A stretch of DNA of 64,000 nucleotides. Source: Halococcus sediminicola. Lineage in GTDB: Archaea; Halobacteriota; Halobacteria; Halobacteriales; Halococcaceae. This document shows, one piece after another, positions 35,995 through 44,630 of this stretch. A program made the position numbers and the translations under genes. The stretch is taken from the NCBI RefSeq assembly GCF_000755245.1, contig NZ_BBMP01000027.1:31849-95848 (forward strand), read 5' to 3'. Each line of letters begins with the position of its first letter. Within the stretch, counting starts at the first letter, position 1. The notes under the pieces were generated by a model. The model saw only the letters and a list, made by a program, of their open reading frames with translations. It did not search any database and was not told the origin of the DNA.

Positions 35995-36839
35995 CTCTCC
36001 ACGGTGTCGGACTCGGTCCCGGTGAAGCCGATCTCGTGACCGTTCGGGGAAAGCGGATTCTCGAATCGGCCGCGGTCGTGTACTCGCCCGGACGCCTCTC
36101 CCGGTCGGTTGCAACCGAACACGTTCCCAAAGCGCGCATCGGCAATCTTGACTTTCCCATGACTCGCGATGAGGACGAACTCCGACGAGCGTGGAAGAAG
36201 GCTGCCGAAGAGATCGCACCGCGTGCGCACGAGGAGACCGTCGCCTTCGTCACATTGGGCGACCCAAACGTCTATTCGACGTTCGGCCACCTCCGGCGAA
36301 CGCTGTCGGCATTTCATCCAGCCGTCGACATCGAAATCGTACCCGGCGTGAGTGCTGTCACGGCCTTCACCACCGCACTCGGCATCGAAATCGCGTCGGG
36401 AGCCGATATCGCGCTCCACGAAGCCGCCCGCGGCGCGGCCCCCACGGGTCCGGACCGGATGGTGCTGTTCAAAGTCACCGACGTACCTGCGACGCACGAG
36501 TCTCTCGTGGCGGCGGGTTACGACATCGTGTACGGCCGCCGGCTCTACATGGAGCAGGGTGAGACCATCGTGACCGACGACCCCGCGGCGCTGGCTGACC
36601 GGGATTACTATACGCTGGCGTATGCCGAAAAACGCGACCTCGATGTAGAACCCGCCACCGCGACGTTCGAGACCGCAACGACTGAACCCACCTCAGATGG
36701 CAAAGCGACGAAGACGGATGGCGGGTCCACATCCAAAGGAAATCGAGAGCTAACCGACGAGACGCCGAGCGAGGTCGCACGAATCGAACGCGCCGAGGGT
36801 GAGCTCTGTGGCGACGAGGTTTCGGGAGTCTCGCGATGA
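35991..36839 (+). CDS. cbiL: Cobalt-precorrin-2 C20-methyltransferase
   Basis: The 282-residue protein is a tetrapyrrole (class III) methyltransferase: GVGLGPGEADLVTVRGKRIL, VAFVTLGDPNVYSTFGHLRR and IEIVPGVSAVTAFTTALGIE. CbiL adds the C20 methyl to cobalt-precorrin-2, the product of CbiX action. The last 50 residues form an acidic/Thr-rich tail outside the conserved fold. It overlaps cbiT and cbiF by four bases each, showing tight translational coupling. Confidence 0.92.
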   Translation: MTLHGVGLGPGEADLVTVRGKRILESAAVVYSPGRLSRSVATEHVPKARIGNLDFPMTRDEDELRRAWKKAAEEIAPRAHEETVAFVTLGDPNVYSTFGHLRRTLSAFHPAVDIEIVPGVSAVTAFTTALGIEIASGADIALHEAARGAAPTGPDRMVLFKVTDVPATHESLVAAGYDIVYGRRLYMEQGETIVTDDPAALADRDYYTLAYAEKRDLDVEPATATFETATTEPTSDGKATKTDGGSTSKGNRELTDETPSEVARIERAEGELCGDEVSGVSR

Positions 36840-37693
36840 CTGACCCGCAGGACGCCATCGATTCGGAGACAGCCAGCACGATCGAGCGTGATCCGCGCAT
36901 CGGCGAGCGAACCGCCGGCGAAATGCAAGAGGGGATTCCGTTCATCGGTGCCGGTCCCGGCGATCCGGGATTGCTCACTGTGACAGGAAAGAAGTTGGTC
37001 GAATCAGCTGATTTGGTTGTCCACGCTGGATCGCTGGTCAATAGCGAGCTTCTCTCCAAGTTCTGTGCCGATGCCGAACAGGTATCGAGCATCGGCAAGA
37101 ATTTGGAGGAACTGGTACCGCTAATGAGAGACGCCCACGAGGACGGACGAACCGTCGTCCGGCTCCACAGCGGGGACCCTGCGATCTACGGCGCGGCGCT
37201 CGAACAGATGGACGCACTCGAACACGAGGGAGTTCGGACGTATCTCGTGCCGGGCGTGACCTCAGCGTTCGCAGCGAGTGCGACACTCAGGACCCAACTC
37301 ACCCTGAACGGCGTGGCGAACCACGTCGCGTTCACCCGGCCGCAGGGGAAAACCTTGGACCCCGAAGAGGACCACATCGGCGAGTTCGTCGGGATGGGCG
37401 ACGTGACAACCTGCATCTATCTCGGAACCCACGCTGTGGGCGAGACAATGGACCGACTTCTCGACGAGGGCCACGACCCAGAGACGCCCGTAGCCGCCGT
37501 CTATCACGCCTCGTGGCCCGACGAAGACATCGTGGAGGGAACGATCGCCACCATCGGCGAGAAACTCGAAGACGCAGGCTACCGTGCCTCCGCGATGGTC
37601 GTTATTGGCGATGCCGCGCGGAAAGCGGGCTACGAGCGGTCGTATCTCTACGGCGACTGGGCGAATCGCGGACAAAGCGAGGCGGACGATTGA
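36836..37693 (+). CDS. cbiF: Cobalt-precorrin-4 C11-methyltransferase
   Basis: The 285-residue class III methyltransferase has IPFIGAGPGDPGLLTVTGKK, VVHAGSLVNSELLSKFCADA, VVRLHSGDPAIYGAALEQMD, TYLVPGVTSAFAASATL and LTLNGVANHVAFTRPQGKTL. The GSLV and SGDPAIYGA motifs mark CbiF/CobM. A 30-residue acidic N-terminal extension precedes the fold. It acts after ring contraction. Confidence 0.93.
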   Translation: MTDPQDAIDSETASTIERDPRIGERTAGEMQEGIPFIGAGPGDPGLLTVTGKKLVESADLVVHAGSLVNSELLSKFCADAEQVSSIGKNLEELVPLMRDAHEDGRTVVRLHSGDPAIYGAALEQMDALEHEGVRTYLVPGVTSAFAASATLRTQLTLNGVANHVAFTRPQGKTLDPEEDHIGEFVGMGDVTTCIYLGTHAVGETMDRLLDEGHDPETPVAAVYHASWPDEDIVEGTIATIGEKLEDAGYRASAMVVIGDAARKAGYERSYLYGDWANRGQSEADD

Positions 37694-37696
37694 ATC

Positions 37697-38689
37697 ATGA
37701 GCACTGACACAACCGACACAAACACCGACGACACGGACGAGGAATCGGGTGGCCACTGTTCGACCGCGGACTCGGACGGAGAAGTGGCTGAAGAAATCGC
37801 TATCATCAGCTTCGAGCGCAAACTCGATACGGCCCACGAAATCGAGGATGGAATTGGCGACGGTTACGACCGCGTGGACATCATCGAGTACCACGGCGAC
37901 GTTTTCGAGGAACACTGGGGCGAGTACGACTGTTTCATCGGACTGATGGCCTCGGGGATTGCGATGCGTAAAACCGCGCCGCTGCTCGACAGCAAGTGGG
38001 ACGACCCCGCCATCGTGGTCGTCGACGAGGAACTCACGTGGGCCATTCCCATCACGGGTGGCCATCATGGTGCGAATCAGGTCGCCCACGACCTCTCCAC
38101 ATTGGGTGCTGTTCCCGCAATGACCACTGCGAGCGAGGCCGCGGGCAAGCAGGGCGTCGAGAGCAAGGCGAAAGCCCTCGACACCCACGTCGTCAACGGC
38201 GATTCGACCGTGGCGACGAATCTCGCAGTGCTGAACGACGAACTCGGACCTGTCGCCCGCCTTGACGGCCCGCGTGCGGTCCTCGTGGATGACGATGTGA
38301 CGGTGTTGAAACGCAACGGCGATGAGGGCGTGGTTCTCGGGACGGGTACCGTCTCGGGGGTGAAGAAAGAGCAAGTCCTTGATGCGTGGCAAGATTCCCT
38401 TTCCGCCCTCGGACTCGACTTCGCGGCTGTCGATTTCGTTGCCACCGGCACCCGCAAAGAGGGTGAAGAAGGGATGTACGATGCCGCTCAAGAAATCGGT
38501 GCCGGTGTCGTGCTCTTCGAAAAGGAAACCTTGGAGGAGTTCGAGGGTCCCTCTTCGTCGCGCTCGAAGGAACTCATCGGCTGGCCAGGAATAGCCGAAG
38601 CATCGGCCATCGCTGGCGGGCGCGACCACGAACTCACGCGCGAGAAAGAACGATTCGACGATGCGGTGACGGTGGCGGTGGGACGATGA
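37697..38689 (+). CDS. cbiG: Cobalt-precorrin-5A hydrolase
   Basis: The 330-residue protein matches CbiG. It has FIGLMASGIAMRKTAPLLDS, VDEELTWAIPITGGHHGANQ with the GGHHGAN motif, a middle domain, and the C-terminal CobE-like part AVDFVATGTRKEGEEGMYDA and PGIAEASAIAGG. CbiG opens the delta-lactone and releases acetaldehyde during anaerobic ring contraction, which defines the cobalt-early route. The N-terminal 30 residues are acidic and include one HCST cysteine. Confidence 0.92.
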   Translation: MSTDTTDTNTDDTDEESGGHCSTADSDGEVAEEIAIISFERKLDTAHEIEDGIGDGYDRVDIIEYHGDVFEEHWGEYDCFIGLMASGIAMRKTAPLLDSKWDDPAIVVVDEELTWAIPITGGHHGANQVAHDLSTLGAVPAMTTASEAAGKQGVESKAKALDTHVVNGDSTVATNLAVLNDELGPVARLDGPRAVLVDDDVTVLKRNGDEGVVLGTGTVSGVKKEQVLDAWQDSLSALGLDFAAVDFVATGTRKEGEEGMYDAAQEIGAGVVLFEKETLEEFEGPSSSRSKELIGWPGIAEASAIAGGRDHELTREKERFDDAVTVAVGR

Positions 38690-39540
38690 CGAGCGAATCA
38701 ACCCAGGGGATGGGTACACTCTATGTCGTCGGCATAGGGCCGGGACTGCCCCATGTGATGACCCAGCGCGCGAAGGACATCGTCTCGACGGCCGACTGTG
38801 TGATCGCATCGAACCTCTATCAGGAATTCCTGCGCCAAGACGGTACCATTCCATCCGAAGATGCCGTTACCGACGGCGGGATGGCGGTTCATCCCGATGG
38901 AACCGAACAGGAAATCGTCCGGTCCTCAATGGGCCAACAGGTCGAACTCGCTCGTGAGGCGTTCGAGCGGGTTCGGAACGGCGAGGACGTCGCCCATGTC
39001 TCGGGCGGCGATCCGAACGTCTATGGAAAATCCGACTTGCTGTTCACGATGGCCGAGGCCGAGGACGCCAACGACGTTCCCATCGAAATCGTGCCAGGCG
39101 TGACGGCGGCTTTGGGTGGTGCAGCGAACCTCGGTGCGCCGCTCAGCAACGACTTCTGCACGATTTCGCTCTCGGACAAGTGGCGCGGCTGGGACGAAAT
39201 TGAGGAGAAATTGCGTGCAGCGGCCATCTCTGAGTTCGTTATCGTCCTCTATAATTGCTGGCGGGATTACGAGCGTGCCATCGATGTACTCCGCGAGGAG
39301 CGCGACGACGACGTTCCCATCGGGATTTTCAATGATGCCGGACGCGGTGATGCGGGCCGGAATCTGGACGACGAGACCCACACCATCACCACCCTCGGCG
39401 ACGCCAACGATCACGACGACGAGGTCGGCGGGATGGGGACTTCCATCCTCGTCGGCACTCACGAGACAAATGTCTGGGAAAACGACCACCGGCAGTACCT
39501 CGTCACCCCGCGTGGCGGACGTGACGTGGAGGACTTCTAA
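38686..39540 (+). CDS. cbiH1: Cobalt-precorrin-3B C17-methyltransferase, first copy
   Basis: The 284-residue class III methyltransferase has LYVVGIGPGLPHVMTQRAKD, AHVSGGDPNVYGKSDLLFTM, IEIVPGVTAALGGAANLGAP, LSNDFCTISLSDKWRGWDEI and VTPRGGRDVEDF. These are CbiH/CobJ features. It is followed two bases later by a second CbiH-type gene, an arrangement typical of haloarchaea. Which copy performs ring contraction is not known from sequence. Confidence 0.88.
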   Translation: MTSESTQGMGTLYVVGIGPGLPHVMTQRAKDIVSTADCVIASNLYQEFLRQDGTIPSEDAVTDGGMAVHPDGTEQEIVRSSMGQQVELAREAFERVRNGEDVAHVSGGDPNVYGKSDLLFTMAEAEDANDVPIEIVPGVTAALGGAANLGAPLSNDFCTISLSDKWRGWDEIEEKLRAAAISEFVIVLYNCWRDYERAIDVLREERDDDVPIGIFNDAGRGDAGRNLDDETHTITTLGDANDHDDEVGGMGTSILVGTHETNVWENDHRQYLVTPRGGRDVEDF

Positions 39541-39541
39541 A

Positions 39542-40576
39542 ATGAACACTGACGACACCATCGACAACGACGCGAGTACCGAACCCGAAACCAACTGCGG
39601 TTCGAACAGTGCCGAAACGGAATCGAGATCGAACTGCGGAGCCTCGACAGAGACTGACGGTGGCGTCACGAGCGCCGCGAGCACCGACGACAGTGTCTCG
39701 AAATGCGGTGGCTCCTCTGAATCGTCGGAATCGAATTGTGGCGCATCGAAAAAGGAGAAAACCGACGAGAAGGTCGCCTCGACGGTCGATGACTTCGATG
39801 CGGACCCCGGCCGGTTCGTTGCGGTCGGTCTTGGACCTGGACAGGCCGAGGGAATGACCCAGCGCGCCCGTGCGGCACTCATGGCGGCAGAACACATCGT
39901 CGGCTACACGACGTACATCGACCTCCTGCCTGCAGAAGTCATTGAATCAGCCGACGACCTCTACGACACGCCGATGTGCGGCGAGGTCTCCCGCACTGAG
40001 GAGGCAATCGATCGCGCGCTCGCGGGCAACGACGTCGCCATCATCGGCAGCGGCGACCCAAATGTGTATGCGCTCTCTGGACTCGCGCTCGAAATCCTCG
40101 AATCTAAAGGCGCGACGGCGAGCATGGTGGATTTCGAGGTCGTTCCGGGCGTTCCCGCCGCTCAATCCTGCGGCGCACGGCTCGGTGCTCCCCTCGTCAA
40201 CGACACTGTGAGCATCTCGCTGTCGGATCACCTCACGCCGATGGAAGACATCGAATCACGGCTTCACGCCGTCGCAGGCGAGGGATTTACCGTTGCAATC
40301 TACAACCCGTGGAGCCGCAAGCGTCGCGAGAACTTCGAGGCATGCTGTGAAATCCTGCTGGAACACCGCGCACCCGACACGCCCGTGGGCATCGTCCACG
40401 GCGCGGGCCGCGAGGACGAGGAAGTCGAAATCGTGGAACTCGGCGAGTTGGAGGAACTCGGCGAGACCGACCTCATCGACATGACGACTACTATCCTCGT
40501 CGGCAACGAGGAAACCTACGTCTGGGACGATCGGATGGTGACGCCACGGGGCTACGAGTCGAAATATGACTATTGA
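39542..40576 (+). CDS. cbiH2: Cobalt-precorrin-3B C17-methyltransferase, second copy with Cys-rich N terminus
   Basis: The 344-residue protein has a class III methyltransferase domain from residue about 92: FVAVGLGPGQAEGMTQRARA, AIIGSGDPNVYALSGLALEI, FEVVPGVPAAQSCGARLGAP, LVNDTVSISLSDHLTPMEDI and VTPRGYESKYDY. The first 75 residues are an acidic Ser/Thr-rich extension with four cysteines in near-identical NCGS/NCGAS/KCGGS/NCGAS contexts (Cys19, 32, 55, 66). Such spacing could bind a metal or Fe-S cluster; no known domain matches. It overlaps the ferredoxin gene by 11 bases. Confidence 0.88.
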   Translation: MNTDDTIDNDASTEPETNCGSNSAETESRSNCGASTETDGGVTSAASTDDSVSKCGGSSESSESNCGASKKEKTDEKVASTVDDFDADPGRFVAVGLGPGQAEGMTQRARAALMAAEHIVGYTTYIDLLPAEVIESADDLYDTPMCGEVSRTEEAIDRALAGNDVAIIGSGDPNVYALSGLALEILESKGATASMVDFEVVPGVPAAQSCGARLGAPLVNDTVSISLSDHLTPMEDIESRLHAVAGEGFTVAIYNPWSRKRRENFEACCEILLEHRAPDTPVGIVHGAGREDEEVEIVELGELEELGETDLIDMTTTILVGNEETYVWDDRMVTPRGYESKYDY

Positions 40577-40811
40577 ATACCAAGTCCGACTTGACCGCGA
40601 CGCCTGTGACGGAATCTTCGCGTGTCTGGTCCGCGACAACCGCTTCACCGAGGCGTCGGACGGGCTGGCGACTATCGACACCGACGGCAGCGCCAACGGT
40701 GACGACGAACTGACCGCACGATTCGCCGACGAGCGAATTGAAGACGCCCGGCAGGCCGCCCGTGCGTGTCCAGTCGGTGCAATCAACGTGACGGCGGTGG
40801 ACGATGAGTGA
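40566..40811 (+). CDS. Small single-cluster ferredoxin
   Basis: The 81-residue protein reads YQVRLDRDACDGIFACLVRD, and ends with the cluster motif RAACPVGA-like ARACPVGAINVTAV. Three cysteines plus an Asp in the second ligand position suggest a 3Fe-4S or convertible 4Fe-4S cluster. Its place between cbiH2 and an unknown gene, with overlaps on both sides, suggests electron supply to a corrin-ring step such as a reductase or an Fe-S CbiH. Role inferred. Confidence 0.8.
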   Translation: MTIEYQVRLDRDACDGIFACLVRDNRFTEASDGLATIDTDGSANGDDELTARFADERIEDARQAARACPVGAINVTAVDDE

Positions 40812-41505
40812 AACTGCCGACGCAGCCCCGGGACCTGCCGAGGACTTGCTCGCGGCCACGCCGGAAACGGCGTATTTCTGGGGTCGCGTCGCGGGCGATG
40901 GCGAGCTCACAGGGAACTGCGTGACCGTCCACACAGAGGACGAACGCGCGGCGGATGCGCTGGCGACGATCGCAGGTGCCGACCGGACCGGCCACCAGGT
41001 TGCCGCCCGCGAGTCAGCCCATGATGCCTCCATCGTCCGGTACGAGGACGAATACGAGATACAGGTCTTCGGTTCTCCGGCTGACCGCGCGGGTGCGGCG
41101 CTCGGATTGCCAATCGATGGCCAGCCGGGCGGCTATCGATTCGATTCGTTCGCCGACCATCGCGCGCCGCTAGTTCGTGGCCTCCTCGAAGCCTGCGGAA
41201 CGGTTTGTTTCCGCGAATCATCGGGATCGGTCGGGATTTCGTTCGTCCATGGCGACGAGAGCCTGCTGCAGACGATTCGCTCGTTGCTCGCCGACGCCAA
41301 CCTGCATGTTCCTACCGATGACCTCGCCGAGACTTCATCGGGCGGCTACTGGTTCGGACTCGCAGACGATGCGGATACTGGGGAATTCGCTGAGTGGGTC
41401 TATACCGGAAGCGACGAATCGGGGTGCTACTCTGATGGACGACGACAGAAACTCCGCCGGAGCGTCGAGCGCGCGACCGGCAGCGATGTCGGTGATCTCG
41501 GATGA
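40804..41505 (+). CDS. Unknown conserved-position protein, LAGLIDADG-like
   Basis: The 233-residue protein lies in the cobalamin operon with short overlaps to the ferredoxin and cbiX. Residues 23-35, AYFWGRVAGDGEL, and 122-134, PLVRGLLEACGTV, look like the two helices of a LAGLIDADG fold, each followed by strands and a helix (TVHTEDERAADALATIAG; ISFVHGDESLLQTIRSLLAD). The first motif keeps Asp32; in the second the acidic residue is Cys131, so endonuclease activity is unlikely. This resembles domesticated LAGLIDADG proteins such as WhiA. It may regulate or assist the operon. No enzyme motif is evident. Confidence 0.6.
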   Translation: MSETADAAPGPAEDLLAATPETAYFWGRVAGDGELTGNCVTVHTEDERAADALATIAGADRTGHQVAARESAHDASIVRYEDEYEIQVFGSPADRAGAALGLPIDGQPGGYRFDSFADHRAPLVRGLLEACGTVCFRESSGSVGISFVHGDESLLQTIRSLLADANLHVPTDDLAETSSGGYWFGLADDADTGEFAEWVYTGSDESGCYSDGRRQKLRRSVERATGSDVGDLG

Positions 41506-42728
41506 CGGCTAGTGCTCAAGACGTACCGGCCGAACTTGACGATGAGGCGGTCCTGCTGGTCGGTCACGGCTCTCGGCGCGAGAAGTCGAACGAGCAAGTT
41601 CGCACGCTGGCCGCCCGAATGGAAGAGCGATTGGGCGTCCCCGTCGATGCGGGATTCCTCGAGCTCGCTGCCCCGTCGATTGCCGACGCCATCGTTGGAC
41701 TCGCACCGACCGTCTCGACGGTGAGTGTGGTCCAACTCTCTCTGTTCGCGGCGAGCCACGTCAAAAACGACGTGCCGGTGGCAGTTCGGCAGGCCCGCAC
41801 GGCTCACCCCGAACTCACAATCCACAACGGATCCCACCTCGGTGTCCACCCCGCCATTATCGACTTACTTGATGACCGGGCAGCGGCAGTCGAGTCGGCG
41901 TTGGGAATCGACCGCGCGACCGATGATGTGGCGGTGGTGCTCTGTGCGCGAGGATCGAGCGATCCGGACGCCAACAGCGACGCGCACAAACTCGCCCGAC
42001 TGCTGTATGAAGGTCGGCCGTTCAGTCGTGTTGAGACGTCGTTCATCGGAGTTACCGAACCGCGCCTCAACGAGACGTTGCACTCGGTCGCCAAACACCG
42101 GCCCGATGCCGTGGTCGTGCTCCCGTACATGCTCGGCGATGGCGTGCTCACCGAGCGAGTCCGCGATCGGACGACCGAATTCGACGACGATTATCCCTAC
42201 GTCGATACCGGGGCCGGCGACCCGCTCGGCATCGACTCACGACTACTGGATGTGCTCGCCGACCGCTGGCAGGAAGCCAGAACCGAGAGCGTCGAGATGT
42301 CGTGCGACACTTGCAAGTACAAGGTCGAACTCGACGGCTATGAGGAGGACACCGGCGGTGCGCGGGCGATGCTCCGGGCGCTGACCCACAATGAGACCCA
42401 CGCCGACCGTGAGAACGTCGCCGACGATCCGCACGGACACGACGCGCCCGAAAAACACGTTACTGTCTGTACGAACCAGACCTGCGCCACAGACGGCTCG
42501 CCAGCCGTGCTCGAACGCCTCCGTCAGGAAGCGCGCGATTCGGACGCATGTGACGTTCGCATCACTCGGTCGTCGTGTCTCGGGCGGTGTGGCGACGGGC
42601 CGATGGTCACGGTATCGCCCGACGGCATTTGGTACGGCGGTGTCGGCACTGACGACGTAGAACGCATCGTCTCATCGCACCTCGACCGCGATCGCATCGT
42701 TTCGGACCTCGTCGATCAAACACTATGA
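41502..42728 (+). CDS. cbiX: Sirohydrochlorin cobaltochelatase with C-terminal thioredoxin-like ferredoxin domain
   Basis: The 408-residue protein has two CbiX half-domains: VLLVGHGSRREKSNEQV with the chelatase His and SLFAASHVKNDVP, then VLCARGSSDPDANSDAHKLA and VVVLPYMLGDGVLTERVRDR. After a spacer with a SCDTCKYKV Cys pair, the C-terminal 100 residues form a 2Fe-2S thioredoxin-like ferredoxin: VTVCTNQTCATDGSPAVLER and TRSSCLGRCGDGPMVTVSPD (four cysteines). It inserts cobalt into sirohydrochlorin, the first committed step of the anaerobic route. Confidence 0.92.
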   Translation: MTASAQDVPAELDDEAVLLVGHGSRREKSNEQVRTLAARMEERLGVPVDAGFLELAAPSIADAIVGLAPTVSTVSVVQLSLFAASHVKNDVPVAVRQARTAHPELTIHNGSHLGVHPAIIDLLDDRAAAVESALGIDRATDDVAVVLCARGSSDPDANSDAHKLARLLYEGRPFSRVETSFIGVTEPRLNETLHSVAKHRPDAVVVLPYMLGDGVLTERVRDRTTEFDDDYPYVDTGAGDPLGIDSRLLDVLADRWQEARTESVEMSCDTCKYKVELDGYEEDTGGARAMLRALTHNETHADRENVADDPHGHDAPEKHVTVCTNQTCATDGSPAVLERLRQEARDSDACDVRITRSSCLGRCGDGPMVTVSPDGIWYGGVGTDDVERIVSSHLDRDRIVSDLVDQTL

Positions 42729-43096
42729 GCTGTTACGAACTCGAAGCGTTCCGACTCGGACTGATGAACGTCCTCGGCACCGCGGACCGAAGCGCGCGTG
42801 AACATGCCGAGAAAGAACTCGATGGCCATCCGGAGGGACCTATCGAGGCCCTCACGAAGGCCAAAACACTCTCAGAAATTGAACGCCACCTCGACGCGGC
42901 GCTCGTGGACTTGGAGGAAGAAATCGCCGCCACTGACGCAGACGATCCGGAATACGACTACCTCCGCGGTCGGCTGGTGGCGGTCCGCGATGCCGAGCAG
43001 TCGGTCCGCCGATTGACCAAGCAAGGCGAAAGCATCCTTGAGGGAGTGGGCGAGACCCATGACCTGCTCCACGAGACGTTCCCAGTCGATGAGTGA
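42725..43096 (+). CDS. DUF3209 family protein
   Basis: The 123-residue protein starts MSCYELEAFRLGLMNVLG, the DUF3209 signature, and is largely helical with coiled-coil character (LDAALVDLEEEIAATDADDP). It overlaps cbiX by four bases and the propeller gene by eight. DUF3209 genes occur in archaeal cobalamin operons; the role is unknown. Confidence 0.82.
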   Translation: MSCYELEAFRLGLMNVLGTADRSAREHAEKELDGHPEGPIEALTKAKTLSEIERHLDAALVDLEEEIAATDADDPEYDYLRGRLVAVRDAEQSVRRLTKQGESILEGVGETHDLLHETFPVDE

Positions 43097-44342
43097 CACA
43101 CCGGAACAGATGAGTCGCACAGTCGAATACCGGGTGGTCAGTCTCGGCGACATTGAGCCGGCACGGTCCAGACACGCCGGCCGGCGATCGGCCGTCGCGC
43201 TGACCGAGGATGCGGTTGTCGTCGGGACAGCCGCTGGCGACGTGCTCGCCTACGACCGGGAGACACTCGACGAGCGCTGGCGAGCAGAGTCATCGAACGA
43301 ACGGGCCGCTGTCGTTTTTGTAGTACCGTTCAGCGGTGGCGTCGCGGTCGGCGAGCGTGGTTCCTATGGTGAGGTTCGGCTTCACGACAGCCACACCGGC
43401 GAAACGTGCTGGCGATACACTACGGCCGAGGATATCGGCGATCCACAGAAGCAGTCTCGATTTTTCCTGCCATTCGTCGCCGACATCACATCCGACGAAA
43501 AACGACTCTACGCCGCCGCACGTCGCTACGAGCGCGATGGAGAAAACCGGTCGTTCACGAGCGTCATCTATGCTTTCGACGCGGATGGCGATGTTTCGTG
43601 GACTTACGAGACCGATGCCTCGCCGATCAGTCTCGACGTGTGCGACTCTCGCCTTGCGGTCGCGTACAACCGCTGTCCCGGGACCCACCAGTGCGGGCTG
43701 GTCGTTCTCGACACCGAAACCGGCGCGGAACTGTATGATTGGGATCCCGGTACGGATGGCGAGCGGCGCGTCGGTGATGTCTCGCTCATGGAAAACGGGG
43801 CCTCAGTCACAAGCCACGGCGACTACCATGGCTATCTCCTCGGAGCGGATGGCACCGAACGGTGGCAGACGGATCTCGCTATGCCGGTCGAAATCGATGA
43901 CGAGATACTGTATGCCTACCCGAACCACGTTTACGCGACGGATGATGCCATCATTTTCGTCACCGGAAACACCTACTCGACCGAGGGGCGCGAGACGGAC
44001 TCGCTCCATCCCGACGAGCACACGATCTTCGGATACTGCGATGGCGAGCGCATATGGACGGATTCGGTCGGTGGATTTGCGGGCGAAATCGCCACTGATG
44101 GCGACAGCGTGGCCGTGCCCGGCGCACAGCATTTCCGGGCGCGTGATAGCACCGTTCACGGACTTCGTATGTTTGAGGTGGATACTGGTTCCCGAACCAC
44201 TCTCGAAACGGATGGTATTGTCACCGCAGCTACACTCGACGGCGAGACGTTCGCCGCCATCGAAGAGCCGGTCGTCTACCACGACGAGGGAACGAATCAC
44301 GGCGCGTACCAGCTATTGGTCGGTTCGATTGGCCAAAAATAG
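43089..44342 (+). CDS. PQQ-like beta-propeller repeat protein in the cobalamin operon
   Basis: The 417-residue protein consists of repeated beta-propeller blades: VVVGTAAGDVLAYDRETLDE, EVRLHDSHTGETCWRYTTAE, VIYAFDADGDVSWTYETDAS, LVVLDTETGAELYDWDPGTD and HGYLLGADGTERWQTDLA, about six or seven blades. There is no signal peptide, so it is cytoplasmic. ATG 43089 overlaps the DUF3209 stop. The gene closes the cbiT operon; a scaffold or chaperone role is possible, but no catalytic motif is visible. Confidence 0.8.
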   Translation: MSDTPEQMSRTVEYRVVSLGDIEPARSRHAGRRSAVALTEDAVVVGTAAGDVLAYDRETLDERWRAESSNERAAVVFVVPFSGGVAVGERGSYGEVRLHDSHTGETCWRYTTAEDIGDPQKQSRFFLPFVADITSDEKRLYAAARRYERDGENRSFTSVIYAFDADGDVSWTYETDASPISLDVCDSRLAVAYNRCPGTHQCGLVVLDTETGAELYDWDPGTDGERRVGDVSLMENGASVTSHGDYHGYLLGADGTERWQTDLAMPVEIDDEILYAYPNHVYATDDAIIFVTGNTYSTEGRETDSLHPDEHTIFGYCDGERIWTDSVGGFAGEIATDGDSVAVPGAQHFRARDSTVHGLRMFEVDTGSRTTLETDGIVTAATLDGETFAAIEEPVVYHDEGTNHGAYQLLVGSIGQK

Positions 44343-44630
44343 CGTAATAGTCTGTTGCTGTCATTTTTCGAACCATCCGTTCCTGCTTCGACACCCAATA
44401 GAATTGCCTCGGGATCGAATTTGTCGCGGAATCACTGGTTATCGCTTACGGATTCGTCCGGACTAGCAGGCGCTACTGTCTCCCGTGTTAGCCGGAAATC
44501 ATGGATTGATGGCTCAATTAGTTTAATCTCTCATCATAGATTTGCGTTCACATCGTTCAAGGTGGCACGCCAAACGGGAAAGCGAGCACACCGGCGGATC
44601 GTCCGCTTGACGAACCTCTCGTTCCTGCTC
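44343..44630. other. Intergenic region between convergent operons
   Basis: The region lies between the 3' ends of the cbi operon and btuD. No gene, tRNA or clear terminator hairpin is seen. Confidence 0.5.

Noticed and set aside
37262..38854. 530-codon open frame antisense to cbiG
   Set aside because: It lies opposite conserved cbi genes and shows no family motif; long antisense frames are expected at this GC content.
39542..39760. Cys-rich stretch before CbiH2 as a separate metallothionein-like gene
   Set aside because: The frame runs without a stop into the methyltransferase domain, so it is an extension of one protein.
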